A stretch of DNA of 64,000 bases from Azospirillum canadense (GTDB lineage Bacteria; Pseudomonadota; Alphaproteobacteria; Azospirillales; Azospirillaceae): positions 1,910,501 to 1,974,500 of the forward strand of contig NZ_JAOQNG010000001.1 in the NCBI RefSeq assembly GCF_025961225.1, in the 5' to 3' direction. Below, piece after piece: positions 23,758 to 31,350 of the stretch. The notes below the pieces were generated by a model. It ran no database searches, was not told the DNA's origin, and saw only the letters and a program-made list of their open reading frames with translations. Both the position numbers and the translations under genes were made by a program. The first letter of the stretch is position 1. Each line of letters begins with the position of its first letter.

Positions 23758-25230
23758 ATGCCCGACTCGTCCCGCCTCGCCCCGCTTCCCATCGGTCCCG
23801 CGGGGGCGCCGTCCCGGCCGAGCCTTCGCCTGTTGCTCGTGCCGGCGCTGTTGACCATCGGCGCAAGCGTGGCGACGGCACAGCGGCCCTGGCTGGCCGG
23901 CCACGTGGCGCCGGTAGTCGGCTTCATGGTCGCCGACGCGCTGTCCATGCTGCTGGCGGTCGCGGCCTGGCTGGGTGCAGCGTGGCTGGGGTCGCGCATC
24001 ATCGACCTGGTCGTGGCGCGCAACGCACGGGCCACGCCGATGCCGCGGCTGGCGACCGACCTGCTGCGCGCGCTGATCTACGGGATCGCGGTGCTGGGCA
24101 TCCTGGCCTATGTGCTGGGCCAGCCGGTGACCGGGTTGCTTGCCACCTCCGGCGTGCTGATCGCGGTCCTGGGCTTCGCGCTGCGCAACATGATCGCCGA
24201 CATCTTTTCCGGCATTGCGCTGAACATCGAACATCCCTACCGGATCGGCGATTGGATCGAGCTGCCGCCGGGCATCACCGGCCGGGTGGACGAGATCAAC
24301 TGGCGCGCCACGCGGCTGGTCGCGTTGGACGGCACCACGCTGACCGTGCCGAACGGACTGGCCGCGGGCAGCCGCCTGATCAACTACAGCCAGCCCGGCA
24401 GCGGCTTCCGCACCAGCGTGTCGATTACGCTGGACGCCGACATCCCGGTGCCGCGGGCCAAGCGCATCCTGCTGTCGGCGGTGGTGTGCTGCGACATGAT
24501 CCCGGCGGAGCCGCGGCCGGACGTGATCGTGGAATCGGTCACGCTGCACGGGGTCGCCTATCACGTTCGCTTCTGGGTCAAGGACTACGCCCGGCTGGCC
24601 AGCAGCCGCGATGCGGTGACCACCGCCATCCTGGAGCAGCTGTCCCGCGCCGGGCTGGAGCCCTCCTACCCCAAGCAGGAGGCGGCGCGCACGCACCGCG
24701 CGACGATCCCCACCACGCCGGAAGGGCTGGGGCGGGAGCTGCTGTCCCACGTCGACCTGTTCGCCGCCTTCCGCGAGGACGAGCTGGCCGAACTGGCCGC
24801 GGGCATGCACCTGCGCCACATCGCGGCGGGCGACGCCGTGGTCCGCCAGGACGAGACCGGCACGTCGCTGTTCCTGGTGGCGGAAGGCGCGCTGGACGTC
24901 CGCGGCAGTTTCGGTGGGCGGACGATCCTGCTCGACCACATGGGGCCGGGCGAAGTGTTCGGGGAAATGTCGCTGCTGACCGGCCAGCCGCGCAGCGCGT
25001 CGGTGATCGCCAACACCGACGCCATGGTCTACGAGCTGGACAAGGAAATCCTCGACCCCATCCTGCGCCGCCGCCCGGAGCTGGCGTCGCGGCTGGCCGA
25101 CCTGATGGGCCTGCGCCAGCGCCGCAACGACGCCCACCGCCGCGCCTCCGCCAACCCCTCCGCCACCGCGGCCCCGGCCGTGGTGGACCACGACCTGCTG
25201 GCGCGGCTGAAGACGTTCTTCAAGTTATGA
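23758..25230 (+). CDS. cyclic-nucleotide-gated MscS-family mechanosensitive channel (bCNG type)
   Basis: A 490-aa inner-membrane channel. TM segments are at about 24-42, 55-80 and 95-115. The MscS pore helix and beta domain follow (about 118-320: LLATSGVLIAVLGFALRNMI, ADIFSGIALNIEHPYRIGDW). The C-terminus carries a cNMP-binding domain (about 325-450) with an intact phosphate-binding cassette FGEMSLLTGQPRSASVI. Fusions of this kind form the bCNG family, in which ligand may modulate gating. ATG at 23758 is preferred over the TTG at 23722, although the ribosome site is weak. It is convergent with the DUF2336 gene (4 bp apart). The closeness of a CHASE2 cyclase and a CRP-type regulator fits a cAMP link. 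Confidence 0.9.
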   Translation: MPDSSRLAPLPIGPAGAPSRPSLRLLLVPALLTIGASVATAQRPWLAGHVAPVVGFMVADALSMLLAVAAWLGAAWLGSRIIDLVVARNARATPMPRLATDLLRALIYGIAVLGILAYVLGQPVTGLLATSGVLIAVLGFALRNMIADIFSGIALNIEHPYRIGDWIELPPGITGRVDEINWRATRLVALDGTTLTVPNGLAAGSRLINYSQPGSGFRTSVSITLDADIPVPRAKRILLSAVVCCDMIPAEPRPDVIVESVTLHGVAYHVRFWVKDYARLASSRDAVTTAILEQLSRAGLEPSYPKQEAARTHRATIPTTPEGLGRELLSHVDLFAAFREDELAELAAGMHLRHIAAGDAVVRQDETGTSLFLVAEGALDVRGSFGGRTILLDHMGPGEVFGEMSLLTGQPRSASVIANTDAMVYELDKEILDPILRRRPELASRLADLMGLRQRRNDAHRRASANPSATAAPAVVDHDLLARLKTFFKL

Positions 25231-25234
25231 GGGA

Positions 25235-26404
25235 TCATCCCCCCAGTGGCGAAAACGGCAGGCCCGCCTGCTCCATCGCGCGCTCGATCACCTCGGCGGA
25301 GGTCTGGTCGAAGAGCTGGAGCAGGAGGTCGTCGACCTCGCGGTCGTCGCTGTTGGCGCAGCCGTCGAACAGCGTCGCGATCGCCTCCGTCTGGAAGCGC
25401 TCGCGCCCCTCGTCGCCGCCTTCGTAGTGGAGCGCCTTGGCGACCGCGATGGCGATGCGGAAGGGCTTCATCAGCGTGAAGGACAGGCCCGCCTTGGCGA
25501 ACAAGCCTTTCAGCGCGTGCGGCCCGCCGTCCCAGGCGAGCTGGCGGGCGTTTTCCGGCGGCAGGTTCGCGCGCACCGCCATGCCGGCGTTGAACAGCGC
25601 GATCTCCCCCGCGCAGAGCGCCCGGAACAGCAGCGGCGCCGTCAGCCGGCCGCGGATCAACAGGTGGCGGGCCAGAAGCTCCACGTCCGCCTCGCCGGGC
25701 GTCAGCGGCTTCAGAAGAAGAAGAGTCGCGGCTTCCCGCGCGCGTTGGACCAGCTTGCCGATCAGCTGCGGGTTCAGTCGGTTGGAGCGGATCAGGCGGG
25801 CCCGGATCTCCTCCGACACGAAGAGGATCAGCTTTTCCAGCACGGCGGCCGACAGGTCCGGCCGGGCGGCCATCGCCTCGTTGACCGTGGCGACCACCCC
25901 GAAGCGGTCGAGCACGTCGTGCAGCGTTGGCTCGGCGATCACCGCACCGCGGTTGCGCAGAAGCTGCGTGATGACGATGACGTTGCCGCTGCGCACCAGT
26001 GCGTCCGACACCGCCGGGGTCAGCGTCTTGCGGCCGGCGATGGCCAACTCCTTGGCCGGCCGCCGCTCCGTCAGGATTTCGAGAAGCAGGCCTTCGCTGA
26101 GCTTTTCGGCATGGCGCAGGATGGGAAAGGCCACCCGGTCCACGTCGCGCGCGAGCCGGGCGGCCAACTCCTCGGTCAATAGGCTGGAGTTGTGGATCTG
26201 CCAGGCCACGGCCTCGCGCACCGCGGTCACCGCGTCGGCGGCGAAGCGTTGAAGGATCTCCAGCGCCAGCGTCCGCTCGCTCTCCGCCAGTTCCCCCGCC
26301 TCCAGGTCGCGCACCAGGTTGGTCATGGTGTCGATGCGCGCCTGGGCGTCGGGCGCGGCCAGAAGCCGCTGGACGTCCTTCTGGGTCAGGGAACGCGGTG
26401 CCAT
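25235..26404 (-). CDS. DUF2336 domain protein
   Basis: A 389-aa, mainly helical cytoplasmic protein of the alphaproteobacterial DUF2336 family. The pattern of short helices (RFAADAVTAVREAVAWQIHN, LTPAVSDALVRSGNVIVITQ, LNPQLIGKLVQRA) resembles HEAT/ARM-like repeats and suggests protein-protein contacts. It has no catalytic motif or membrane segment. It ends 4 bp from the convergent channel gene and follows the MarR gene on the same strand, 31 bp away, so it may be cotranscribed with the regulator. The cellular role of DUF2336 proteins is not settled. Confidence 0.85.
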   Translation of the reverse strand: MAPRSLTQKDVQRLLAAPDAQARIDTMTNLVRDLEAGELAESERTLALEILQRFAADAVTAVREAVAWQIHNSSLLTEELAARLARDVDRVAFPILRHAEKLSEGLLLEILTERRPAKELAIAGRKTLTPAVSDALVRSGNVIVITQLLRNRGAVIAEPTLHDVLDRFGVVATVNEAMAARPDLSAAVLEKLILFVSEEIRARLIRSNRLNPQLIGKLVQRAREAATLLLLKPLTPGEADVELLARHLLIRGRLTAPLLFRALCAGEIALFNAGMAVRANLPPENARQLAWDGGPHALKGLFAKAGLSFTLMKPFRIAIAVAKALHYEGGDEGRERFQTEAIATLFDGCANSDDREVDDLLLQLFDQTSAEVIERAMEQAGLPFSPLGG

Positions 26405-26435
26405 GCGCGATGTCTTCCGTACGAACGCTCGGGGG

Positions 26436-26987
26436 TCAGAAGTCCGGCGTATCGTAGCGGATCAGATCGCTCCACGCCCGTTCCAAACGACGCAACGTGC
26501 GGTAGGTGGTGTCGAATTCCGCCGCCTCCTCGTCGGACCGCACCAGCCCCTCGGACCGCATGGCCTCCAGGTTGCGCAGGGCTTCGCAGAGCTTCAGGCC
26601 GCGGTCGGACAGGCGCAGGCGCGCCGTGCGCCGGTCCCGCTGGGAGGCGGTGCGGTCGACATAGCCCGCCTCCACCAGATGCTTCAGGTTGTAGGACGCG
26701 TTGGAGCCCAGATAGTAGCCGCGCTCCAGCAGGTCGCGGACCGACAGCTCCTCACCTCCGATGTTGATCAGCATCAGGGCCTGACCGGGGCTGAGGTCGT
26801 CGATGCCGATGCGCGCCAACTCCATGCGCAGGACATCCAGGAACCGGCGCGTCATGCTCTCGATGATGCGGCCGAGGTCGGTGTAGACGGCAGGCACGGC
26901 GCCACGGGTGGAACCGATCCGTTCAGGCTCGCGCTCGTCAGCCATACGGTTCGACGCATGCGAAACGTGCTTGGCGGCGGCGTTCAT
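26436..26987 (-). CDS. MarR-family winged-helix regulator, LdtR-like
   Basis: A 183-aa regulator. After about 30 unstructured residues there is a dimerisation helix and a winged helix: LSPGQALMLINIGGEELSVR, LLERGYYLGSNASYNLKHLV and the wing YVDRTASQRDRRTARLRL. The RGYYLGSNxSYNLK stretch recalls the alphaproteobacterial LdtR group, which controls cell-wall and osmotic-stress genes, but that match is from memory. ATG at 26987 has GGGAG 7 nt upstream. It is divergent from an alpha/beta hydrolase gene across a 340-bp AT-rich region. Autoregulation through that region is likely for this family but not shown. Confidence 0.85.
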   Translation of the reverse strand: MNAAAKHVSHASNRMADEREPERIGSTRGAVPAVYTDLGRIIESMTRRFLDVLRMELARIGIDDLSPGQALMLINIGGEELSVRDLLERGYYLGSNASYNLKHLVEAGYVDRTASQRDRRTARLRLSDRGLKLCEALRNLEAMRSEGLVRSDEEAAEFDTTYRTLRRLERAWSDLIRYDTPDF

Positions 26988-27264
26988 GGCGATTCTCCCG
27001 CTCTTTGATGGGCATTCATACGATTATGCTTTGCGTATCATTGGCTTTTGAACCAGGGAAAACCGTATCTCCCCAGATCACATAGAATGATAAGATTTTA
27101 GTTTAATTTGTGGAAACAATGTTAGGACATCACCCGCGGGCACCGCAGGAAAAGCCACGTCCGTAAGTCGCGGGGCTTCCATGGAAGGGAACGCCCAAGG
27201 CTGCGCTCTTGTTGCATCGGGGCCAACCATCCACGCTACCCGACCACGCCGGAGGAGCCCCGCG
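26988..27264. promoter_or_regulatory. AT-rich divergent promoter region with weak inverted repeat
   Basis: Region between marR and the hydrolase operon. Bases about 27010-27120 are much richer in AT than the rest of the window. A weak inverted repeat ATACG-N11-CGTAT lies at 27018-27038, about 35-50 bp before the MarR start, and could be an operator. The remaining bases show no convincing gene. Exact promoter elements could not be fixed by eye. Confidence 0.4.
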
Positions 27265-27330
27265 ATGCCGCCGACCTCAACGCCGACGACGATCCGCCGC
27301 CCCGTCCCCACCACACGGAGGGCCGGCTGA
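27265..27330 (+). CDS. possible 21-aa leader ORF overlapping the hydrolase start
   Basis: A short frame of 21 codons (MPPTSTPTTIRRPVPTTRRAG) with a strong ribosome site (GGAGGAG, 7 nt before ATG). Its stop codon shares one base with the hydrolase start (TGATG at 27328-27332). This could couple the two genes or act as a leader. The peptide is Thr/Pro/Arg-rich with no known family. The hydrolase also has its own GGAGGG site, so the small frame may be accidental. Confidence 0.35.
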   Translation: MPPTSTPTTIRRPVPTTRRAG

Positions 27331-28286
27331 TGCGCACCGGATTGGCCTTCACCGCCGGCCTGCTGGCCGGCCTGTGGCTGGACACCACCAGGCGCAAGGC
27401 GCGGGCCGAGCGGCAGCACCCGCCGACTGGCCGTTTCGTCAACGCCGACGGCGTGACGCTGCATTACCTCGACCGCGGGCCCAAGACGGGCCGGCCGGTC
27501 GTGTTCCTGCACGGCAACGGTATCCTGGCCGACGACTGGGCGCTCAGCATCCTCGACCGTGCGGCCGAGACGCGGCGCTGCGTTTGCTTCGACCGGCCCG
27601 GCCACGGCTACAGCGAGCCGGCGCACCTGCACTCCAGCCCGGCCGCGCAGGCGGCCATCCTCGCCGCCGCCGCGCGCAAGCTGGGGCTGGAGCAGCCGAT
27701 CATCGTCGGCCATTCGCTGGGCGGTGCGGTGGCGCTGGCCTGGGCGCTGGACTTCCCGGAGGAGGTCGGTGGGCTGGTGATCCTGTCGGCCTTCACCCAC
27801 CCGACGCCGCGGGCCGACTTCATCCCCTTCATGGGTCCGGCGGTTCCGGTCGTCGGTCCGGCGATGAGCCGCACGGTGCTCCAGCCGCTGGACCGCCTGA
27901 TCATCGGCCCATTGGTCCGGCACATCTTCGCGCCGAACCCGGTGCCTGAAAGCTACGACAGCATCCCGCCCGATCTGCTTCTGCGCCCGACGCAGCTGGA
28001 AGCCGCCGCGGCGCACACCGCCGCGCTGATCCCCGGCGTGGCGGCCATGGCTCCCCGCTACCCGGACATCCGATGCCCCACGGCGATCGTCGCCGGCCTG
28101 GAGGACCGCGTCGTCGATCCGCATGCCCACGCCGTGCCGCTGCACGACGCCATCGCGGGGTCGACGCTGCACCTGCTGGCCGGCACCGGCCACATGCCCC
28201 ACCACGCGCGGCCGGAGGCGGTGCTGGCCGCCATTGAGCGCGTGGAACGGGCGCTGGCGGCGGAGCCCGCCCACGCGGCGTCCTGA
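27330..28286 (+). CDS. alpha/beta hydrolase
   Basis: A 318-aa alpha/beta-hydrolase with a short N-terminal hydrophobic segment (LAFTAGLLAGLWL), possibly a membrane anchor. The oxyanion motif is PVVFLHGNGILADDW (about 55), followed by CFDRPGHGYS. The nucleophile elbow is VGHSLGGAVALAWALDFP (Ser near 130), the acid Asp lies in IVAGLEDRVVDP and the His in GTGHMPHHARPE. The triad is complete. The substrate is unknown: esterase, lipase and epoxide-hydrolase-like proteins share these motifs. ATG at 27330 has GGAGGG 7 nt upstream and overlaps the stop of a possible leader ORF. It is divergent from marR and may be its target. Confidence 0.88.
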   Translation: MRTGLAFTAGLLAGLWLDTTRRKARAERQHPPTGRFVNADGVTLHYLDRGPKTGRPVVFLHGNGILADDWALSILDRAAETRRCVCFDRPGHGYSEPAHLHSSPAAQAAILAAAARKLGLEQPIIVGHSLGGAVALAWALDFPEEVGGLVILSAFTHPTPRADFIPFMGPAVPVVGPAMSRTVLQPLDRLIIGPLVRHIFAPNPVPESYDSIPPDLLLRPTQLEAAAAHTAALIPGVAAMAPRYPDIRCPTAIVAGLEDRVVDPHAHAVPLHDAIAGSTLHLLAGTGHMPHHARPEAVLAAIERVERALAAEPAHAAS

Positions 28287-28464
28287 GTTCTCCAGGGAAA
28301 CAGGCGCCGGGACGGATTCTTGCCCGCATGGGGGGTCATCGATGGCGAATCGAAAAAAGCGACTCGATGCGACTCGGATGAGCGATGGTTAACAGTTTGG
28401 TTACGATCCTAGGGCTAACGTTCCTCTCAGAACGCACCACCCAGCGCCCCAAGGATTTTGACCG

Positions 28465-28800
28465 ATGTCCATGGCTGCCGACGTTGACACCATCGAACGC
28501 ACCTCCATCGTCGCGTACACCCTCCTCAACGAGCTGCACGACGTGCTCGCTCTGCCCAAGGCTCCCGACGATGTGACGCTCGGCATCCTCATGGGCCTGT
28601 CCATGTTCATGGACGACAAGGTCGGCCCGATGCGTGCCAAGCGCCTGATGTCGGAGGCTCCGACCATCGTCCTGAAGACGGACGCGCACGTCACGTCCGA
28701 CCAGATGCAGCGCATCCTCCCGGTGCTGCGCGCCTTCGGCGACCACCTGAAGGACATGCGCGCCAAGGCGTCCCGTCCAGTCGACGACACCGTCGCCTGA
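28465..28800 (+). CDS. 111-aa cytoplasmic protein of unknown function
   Basis: I do not recognise this protein. It is helical (SIVAYTLLNELHDVLALPKA, VTLGILMGLSMFMDDKVGPM, MQRILPVLRAFGDHLKDMRA) with no signal peptide, no TM helix and no Cys. ATG at 28465 has AAGGA 8 nt upstream. It stands alone, with its own upstream region (GGTTAACAGTTTGGTTACG at about 28387-28405) and a strong terminator 25 bp after the stop, so it is probably a monocistronic and well-expressed gene. Codon use matches its neighbours. Confidence 0.75.
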   Translation: MSMAADVDTIERTSIVAYTLLNELHDVLALPKAPDDVTLGILMGLSMFMDDKVGPMRAKRLMSEAPTIVLKTDAHVTSDQMQRILPVLRAFGDHLKDMRAKASRPVDDTVA

Positions 28801-28823
28801 CGCAGGGCAGCCCTGCAAAAGAC

Positions 28824-28858
28824 AAAAAAGGCTCGGCCGCAAGGCCGGGCCTTTTTTT
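28824..28858 (+). terminator. intrinsic terminator after the 111-aa gene
   Basis: A 15-bp stem (AAAAAAGGCTCGGCC with its complement, one G-U pair), GCAA loop, then a run of seven T. A smaller hairpin GCAGGG-CAG-CCCTGC at 28802-28816 precedes it. It may work in both directions. Confidence 0.9.
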
Positions 28859-28964
28859 GTGCCCGCGCGGACGGCCTGTGTGGAAGGATGGTGCGGACCT
28901 TGACCATGCTGCGAATTCGGCGGATGCTTCGTATCTTCGTCCACCGCAGGTATGGATCGGAGCC

Positions 28965-29291
28965 ATGGACGGGCTTTCCAGCGGATGGCTGTCGGCGGTG
29001 TCCTTCGTCGCCCTCCTGGCAGGCGTGACCATCAGCGTCGTGGTGCTCGCCGCCGTGGGGTCGATCCGGCGCAGCCTGAACGAGGGCACGGCCCGCCAAT
29101 CCCAACAGGTCCGCAAGCTGGCGGAAACCGTCGCCACCCTGAACGCCCAGCAGCGCGACGCCGAGGCGCGCATCCAGCAGCTGACCGACGCCAACCGCAA
29201 GCTGACCGAGGAGATGGTGGCGCTCCGCGAACGGCTCGGCGACGCGGAGTCTCTTCCGCGCGCCACGGGGACAGCGCGGATTCTTCATTGA
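28965..29291 (+). CDS. small membrane protein with coiled coil
   Basis: A 108-aa protein with one N-terminal TM helix (about 8-30: LSAVSFVALLAGVTISVVVL) and a cytoplasmic coiled coil (about 35-90: QQVRKLAETVATLNAQQRDA, EARIQQLTDANRKLTEEMVA). It has no enzymatic motif. ATG at 28965 is chosen because the longer frame runs through the preceding terminator; the ribosome site (GGAG) is close to the start. The layout resembles DivIC/YtxH-type or scaffold proteins, but no family can be named. Element R4 follows the stop codon. Confidence 0.65.
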   Translation: MDGLSSGWLSAVSFVALLAGVTISVVVLAAVGSIRRSLNEGTARQSQQVRKLAETVATLNAQQRDAEARIQQLTDANRKLTEEMVALRERLGDAESLPRATGTARILH

Positions 29292-29297
29292 TGTGAG

Positions 29298-29444
29298 TGG
29301 GCTAACCGCCGGGAGTTGGGCCCCCACCCTAACCCTCCCCCACCTTCGGCGAGGGAGGGAACTCCGCCACTCCGACGCCAAGCCCCTCCCCCCGCGAAGT
29401 GGGGGGAGGCTGGGAGGGGGGCCCAACTGCCGGCGCTTAACCCA
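29298..29444. repeat. long palindromic intergenic element, copy R4
   Basis: A 147-bp element with imperfect outer arms: the left begins TGGGCTAACCGCCGGGAG and the right ends CTGCCGGCGCTTAACCCA. Both carry the GTTGGGCCCCC/GGGGGCCCAAC core seen in R3 and R5. Two inner CTCCCCC-type hairpins are present. It lies between the convergent 108-aa gene and the chemoreceptor gene. Confidence 0.82.
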
Positions 29445-29455
29445 CCCCCCTTAAA

Positions 29456-31219
29456 TCACGCCCGCAACCGGAAGCGCGACACCATCTGGTCCAGGTCGTT
29501 GGCCAGCCGCCCCAGCTCACCGGCCGCCGCGGCGGTCTCGGTGGCGCCACTGGCCGTCTCGCTGGAAATCTGCGCCAGGAAGACCACCGCGTCCTTCACC
29601 ACGTGGGCTTGGCCCGAGGTCTCCACCGTATCATGCGCCACTTCACGCGCGGCGTCGGCGACCTGGGAGACGTTGCGGCCGATCTCCGCGGTGGTGGCGC
29701 TTTGCTGGTCGACCTCGTGCGCGATGGAGGCGGCGATGCGGTCGATCTCCCCGATGACCTCGTTGATGGAGGCGATGGACTCCGTCACCCGCTCCATCAT
29801 CGTCGCAACCTCGGTGATGGAGGCGACGCTGCGCTCCGTCTGCGCCTGGGTCGTGGTGATCTTTTGCTCGATCTCCTCGGCGGCGCGCGCCGACTGGGTG
29901 GCAAGGTGCTTGACCTCGTTCGCCACCACCGCAAAGCCTTTCCCAGCCTCGCCCGCCCGCGCGGCCTCGATGGTCGCGTTCAGCGCCAGTAGGTTGGTCT
30001 GCTGCGCGATGTCGGAGATGACGCGGATGACCTCCCCGATCTCCGTGCTGGCGGTGTCGAGCTGGCGGATGGTTTCCACCGCCTGGGTCATGGCGCTCTC
30101 CGCTTGGTCGAGCACGGCGCCGGCTTGACGGGCGGTGGAGGAGGCCTTGTGCGCGACCTGCGAGCTATCGGCGGCGTGGCGCGCCACCTCGCGGATGCTG
30201 GCACCCATCTCCTCCGCGGCGGCGGCGACCGCCTCGGCGTTGGCGGCCAGTTGCTCGGCGATGGAGGACAGGTCGCTGACCGCGCTGACGACGCCGTCCA
30301 CCGCGTGCGCGATGCCGCCGGCCTTCTCGTTCATGCGCTCGGCGTTGCGGCTCATGTCCCCGGCCGATGCGGTCAGTTCGACTGAGGCCGCGGACACCGA
30401 CCCGCTCGCCTCGCTGACGCGGGCAATGTTGTCGCGCAACGTGCCGATCAGCCCGTTGAAGTCCCGTGCCATGGCGGCGATCTCGTCCTTGCCGTCCACC
30501 TCGGCGGTGCGCGACAGGTCGCCGACCGAGGCGGCGGCGATCACCGCCTGCACGCGCGGGATCGGCCGGACCACTGCCCGCCCGATCAGCAGCGCCGTGG
30601 CAATCCCGATCAGCATAATCAGCGCGCTGATGCCGCCCAGCGCCCAGGCGGCCCGCGCGAATTCCCGGTCCACGTCGTCCACGTAGAGCCCCGACGCGAT
30701 GATCAGCCCCCAGGGGGCGTAGGTTTTCACGAAGCTGATTTTGGGGAAGGACAGCTTCGGATCCTGGCCCGGCTTCGGCCAGGCGTAGGCGGCGAAGCCA
30801 CCCTCCGCGCTCGCCCGCGCCGCCGTCAGCATGGCGTTGATGAAGGGAACGCCGTTGGGGTCCTTGGCGCCGGTCAGATCCTTGCCGACCAGCTTCGCGT
30901 CCGCGCCGTGGGCGACCACCACGCCCTTCTGGTCGAGCACGAAGAAATATTCGGTCCCGTTGTGGCGCAGCGCCGTCACAGCGGCCAGGGCCGCCGTCCG
31001 CGCCTGTTCGTCGGTCAGGCGCCCGCCCCGGGCCTCCGCCGCCTCATGGGCGACGAGGCCATGGGCGACCTCCACCACGCTCTGCACCCGCTGCTCGCGG
31101 TCGGCGAACATCTGGCCGCGCATGGTGACCAGGGCATTGGCCACGATCAGCGCCAGCCCGATCAGGCAGACGCCGAGGATCAGGCCGACCTTCACACGGA
31201 TGCTGAGATTCTTGAACAC
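29456..31219 (-). CDS. methyl-accepting chemotaxis protein with sCache sensor
   Basis: A 587-aa chemoreceptor. TM1 is at about 11-32. A periplasmic single-Cache domain follows at about 38-188 ([20 protein letters not shown] and [20 protein letters not shown]), then TM2 at about 192-213, HAMP to about 265 and a long MCP signalling domain. The conserved hairpin tip is [20 protein letters not shown] (about 420-445), which contacts CheA/CheW. Candidate Gln/Glu methylation sites flank it. No CheR-tethering pentapeptide is seen at the C-terminus (SRFRLRA). The ligand is unknown; sCache domains often bind small carboxylates. No che genes lie nearby. The stop is 11 bp from element R4. Confidence 0.93.
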   Translation of the reverse strand: MFKNLSIRVKVGLILGVCLIGLALIVANALVTMRGQMFADREQRVQSVVEVAHGLVAHEAAEARGGRLTDEQARTAALAAVTALRHNGTEYFFVLDQKGVVVAHGADAKLVGKDLTGAKDPNGVPFINAMLTAARASAEGGFAAYAWPKPGQDPKLSFPKISFVKTYAPWGLIIASGLYVDDVDREFARAAWALGGISALIMLIGIATALLIGRAVVRPIPRVQAVIAAASVGDLSRTAEVDGKDEIAAMARDFNGLIGTLRDNIARVSEASGSVSAASVELTASAGDMSRNAERMNEKAGGIAHAVDGVVSAVSDLSSIAEQLAANAEAVAAAAEEMGASIREVARHAADSSQVAHKASSTARQAGAVLDQAESAMTQAVETIRQLDTASTEIGEVIRVISDIAQQTNLLALNATIEAARAGEAGKGFAVVANEVKHLATQSARAAEEIEQKITTTQAQTERSVASITEVATMMERVTESIASINEVIGEIDRIAASIAHEVDQQSATTAEIGRNVSQVADAAREVAHDTVETSGQAHVVKDAVVFLAQISSETASGATETAAAAGELGRLANDLDQMVSRFRLRA

Positions 31220-31350
31220 GCTTCGCCTCTCCGGGGATCATACGTACGCCTATGGAAGCATAGCGTGCATTGCCCGACGGATCGCGCATTTTCTCCAAAC
31301 GGGGTACCCAATTTTGTTTAAAACGCGGGTAATCTTCTTTCCGCCGTAGG

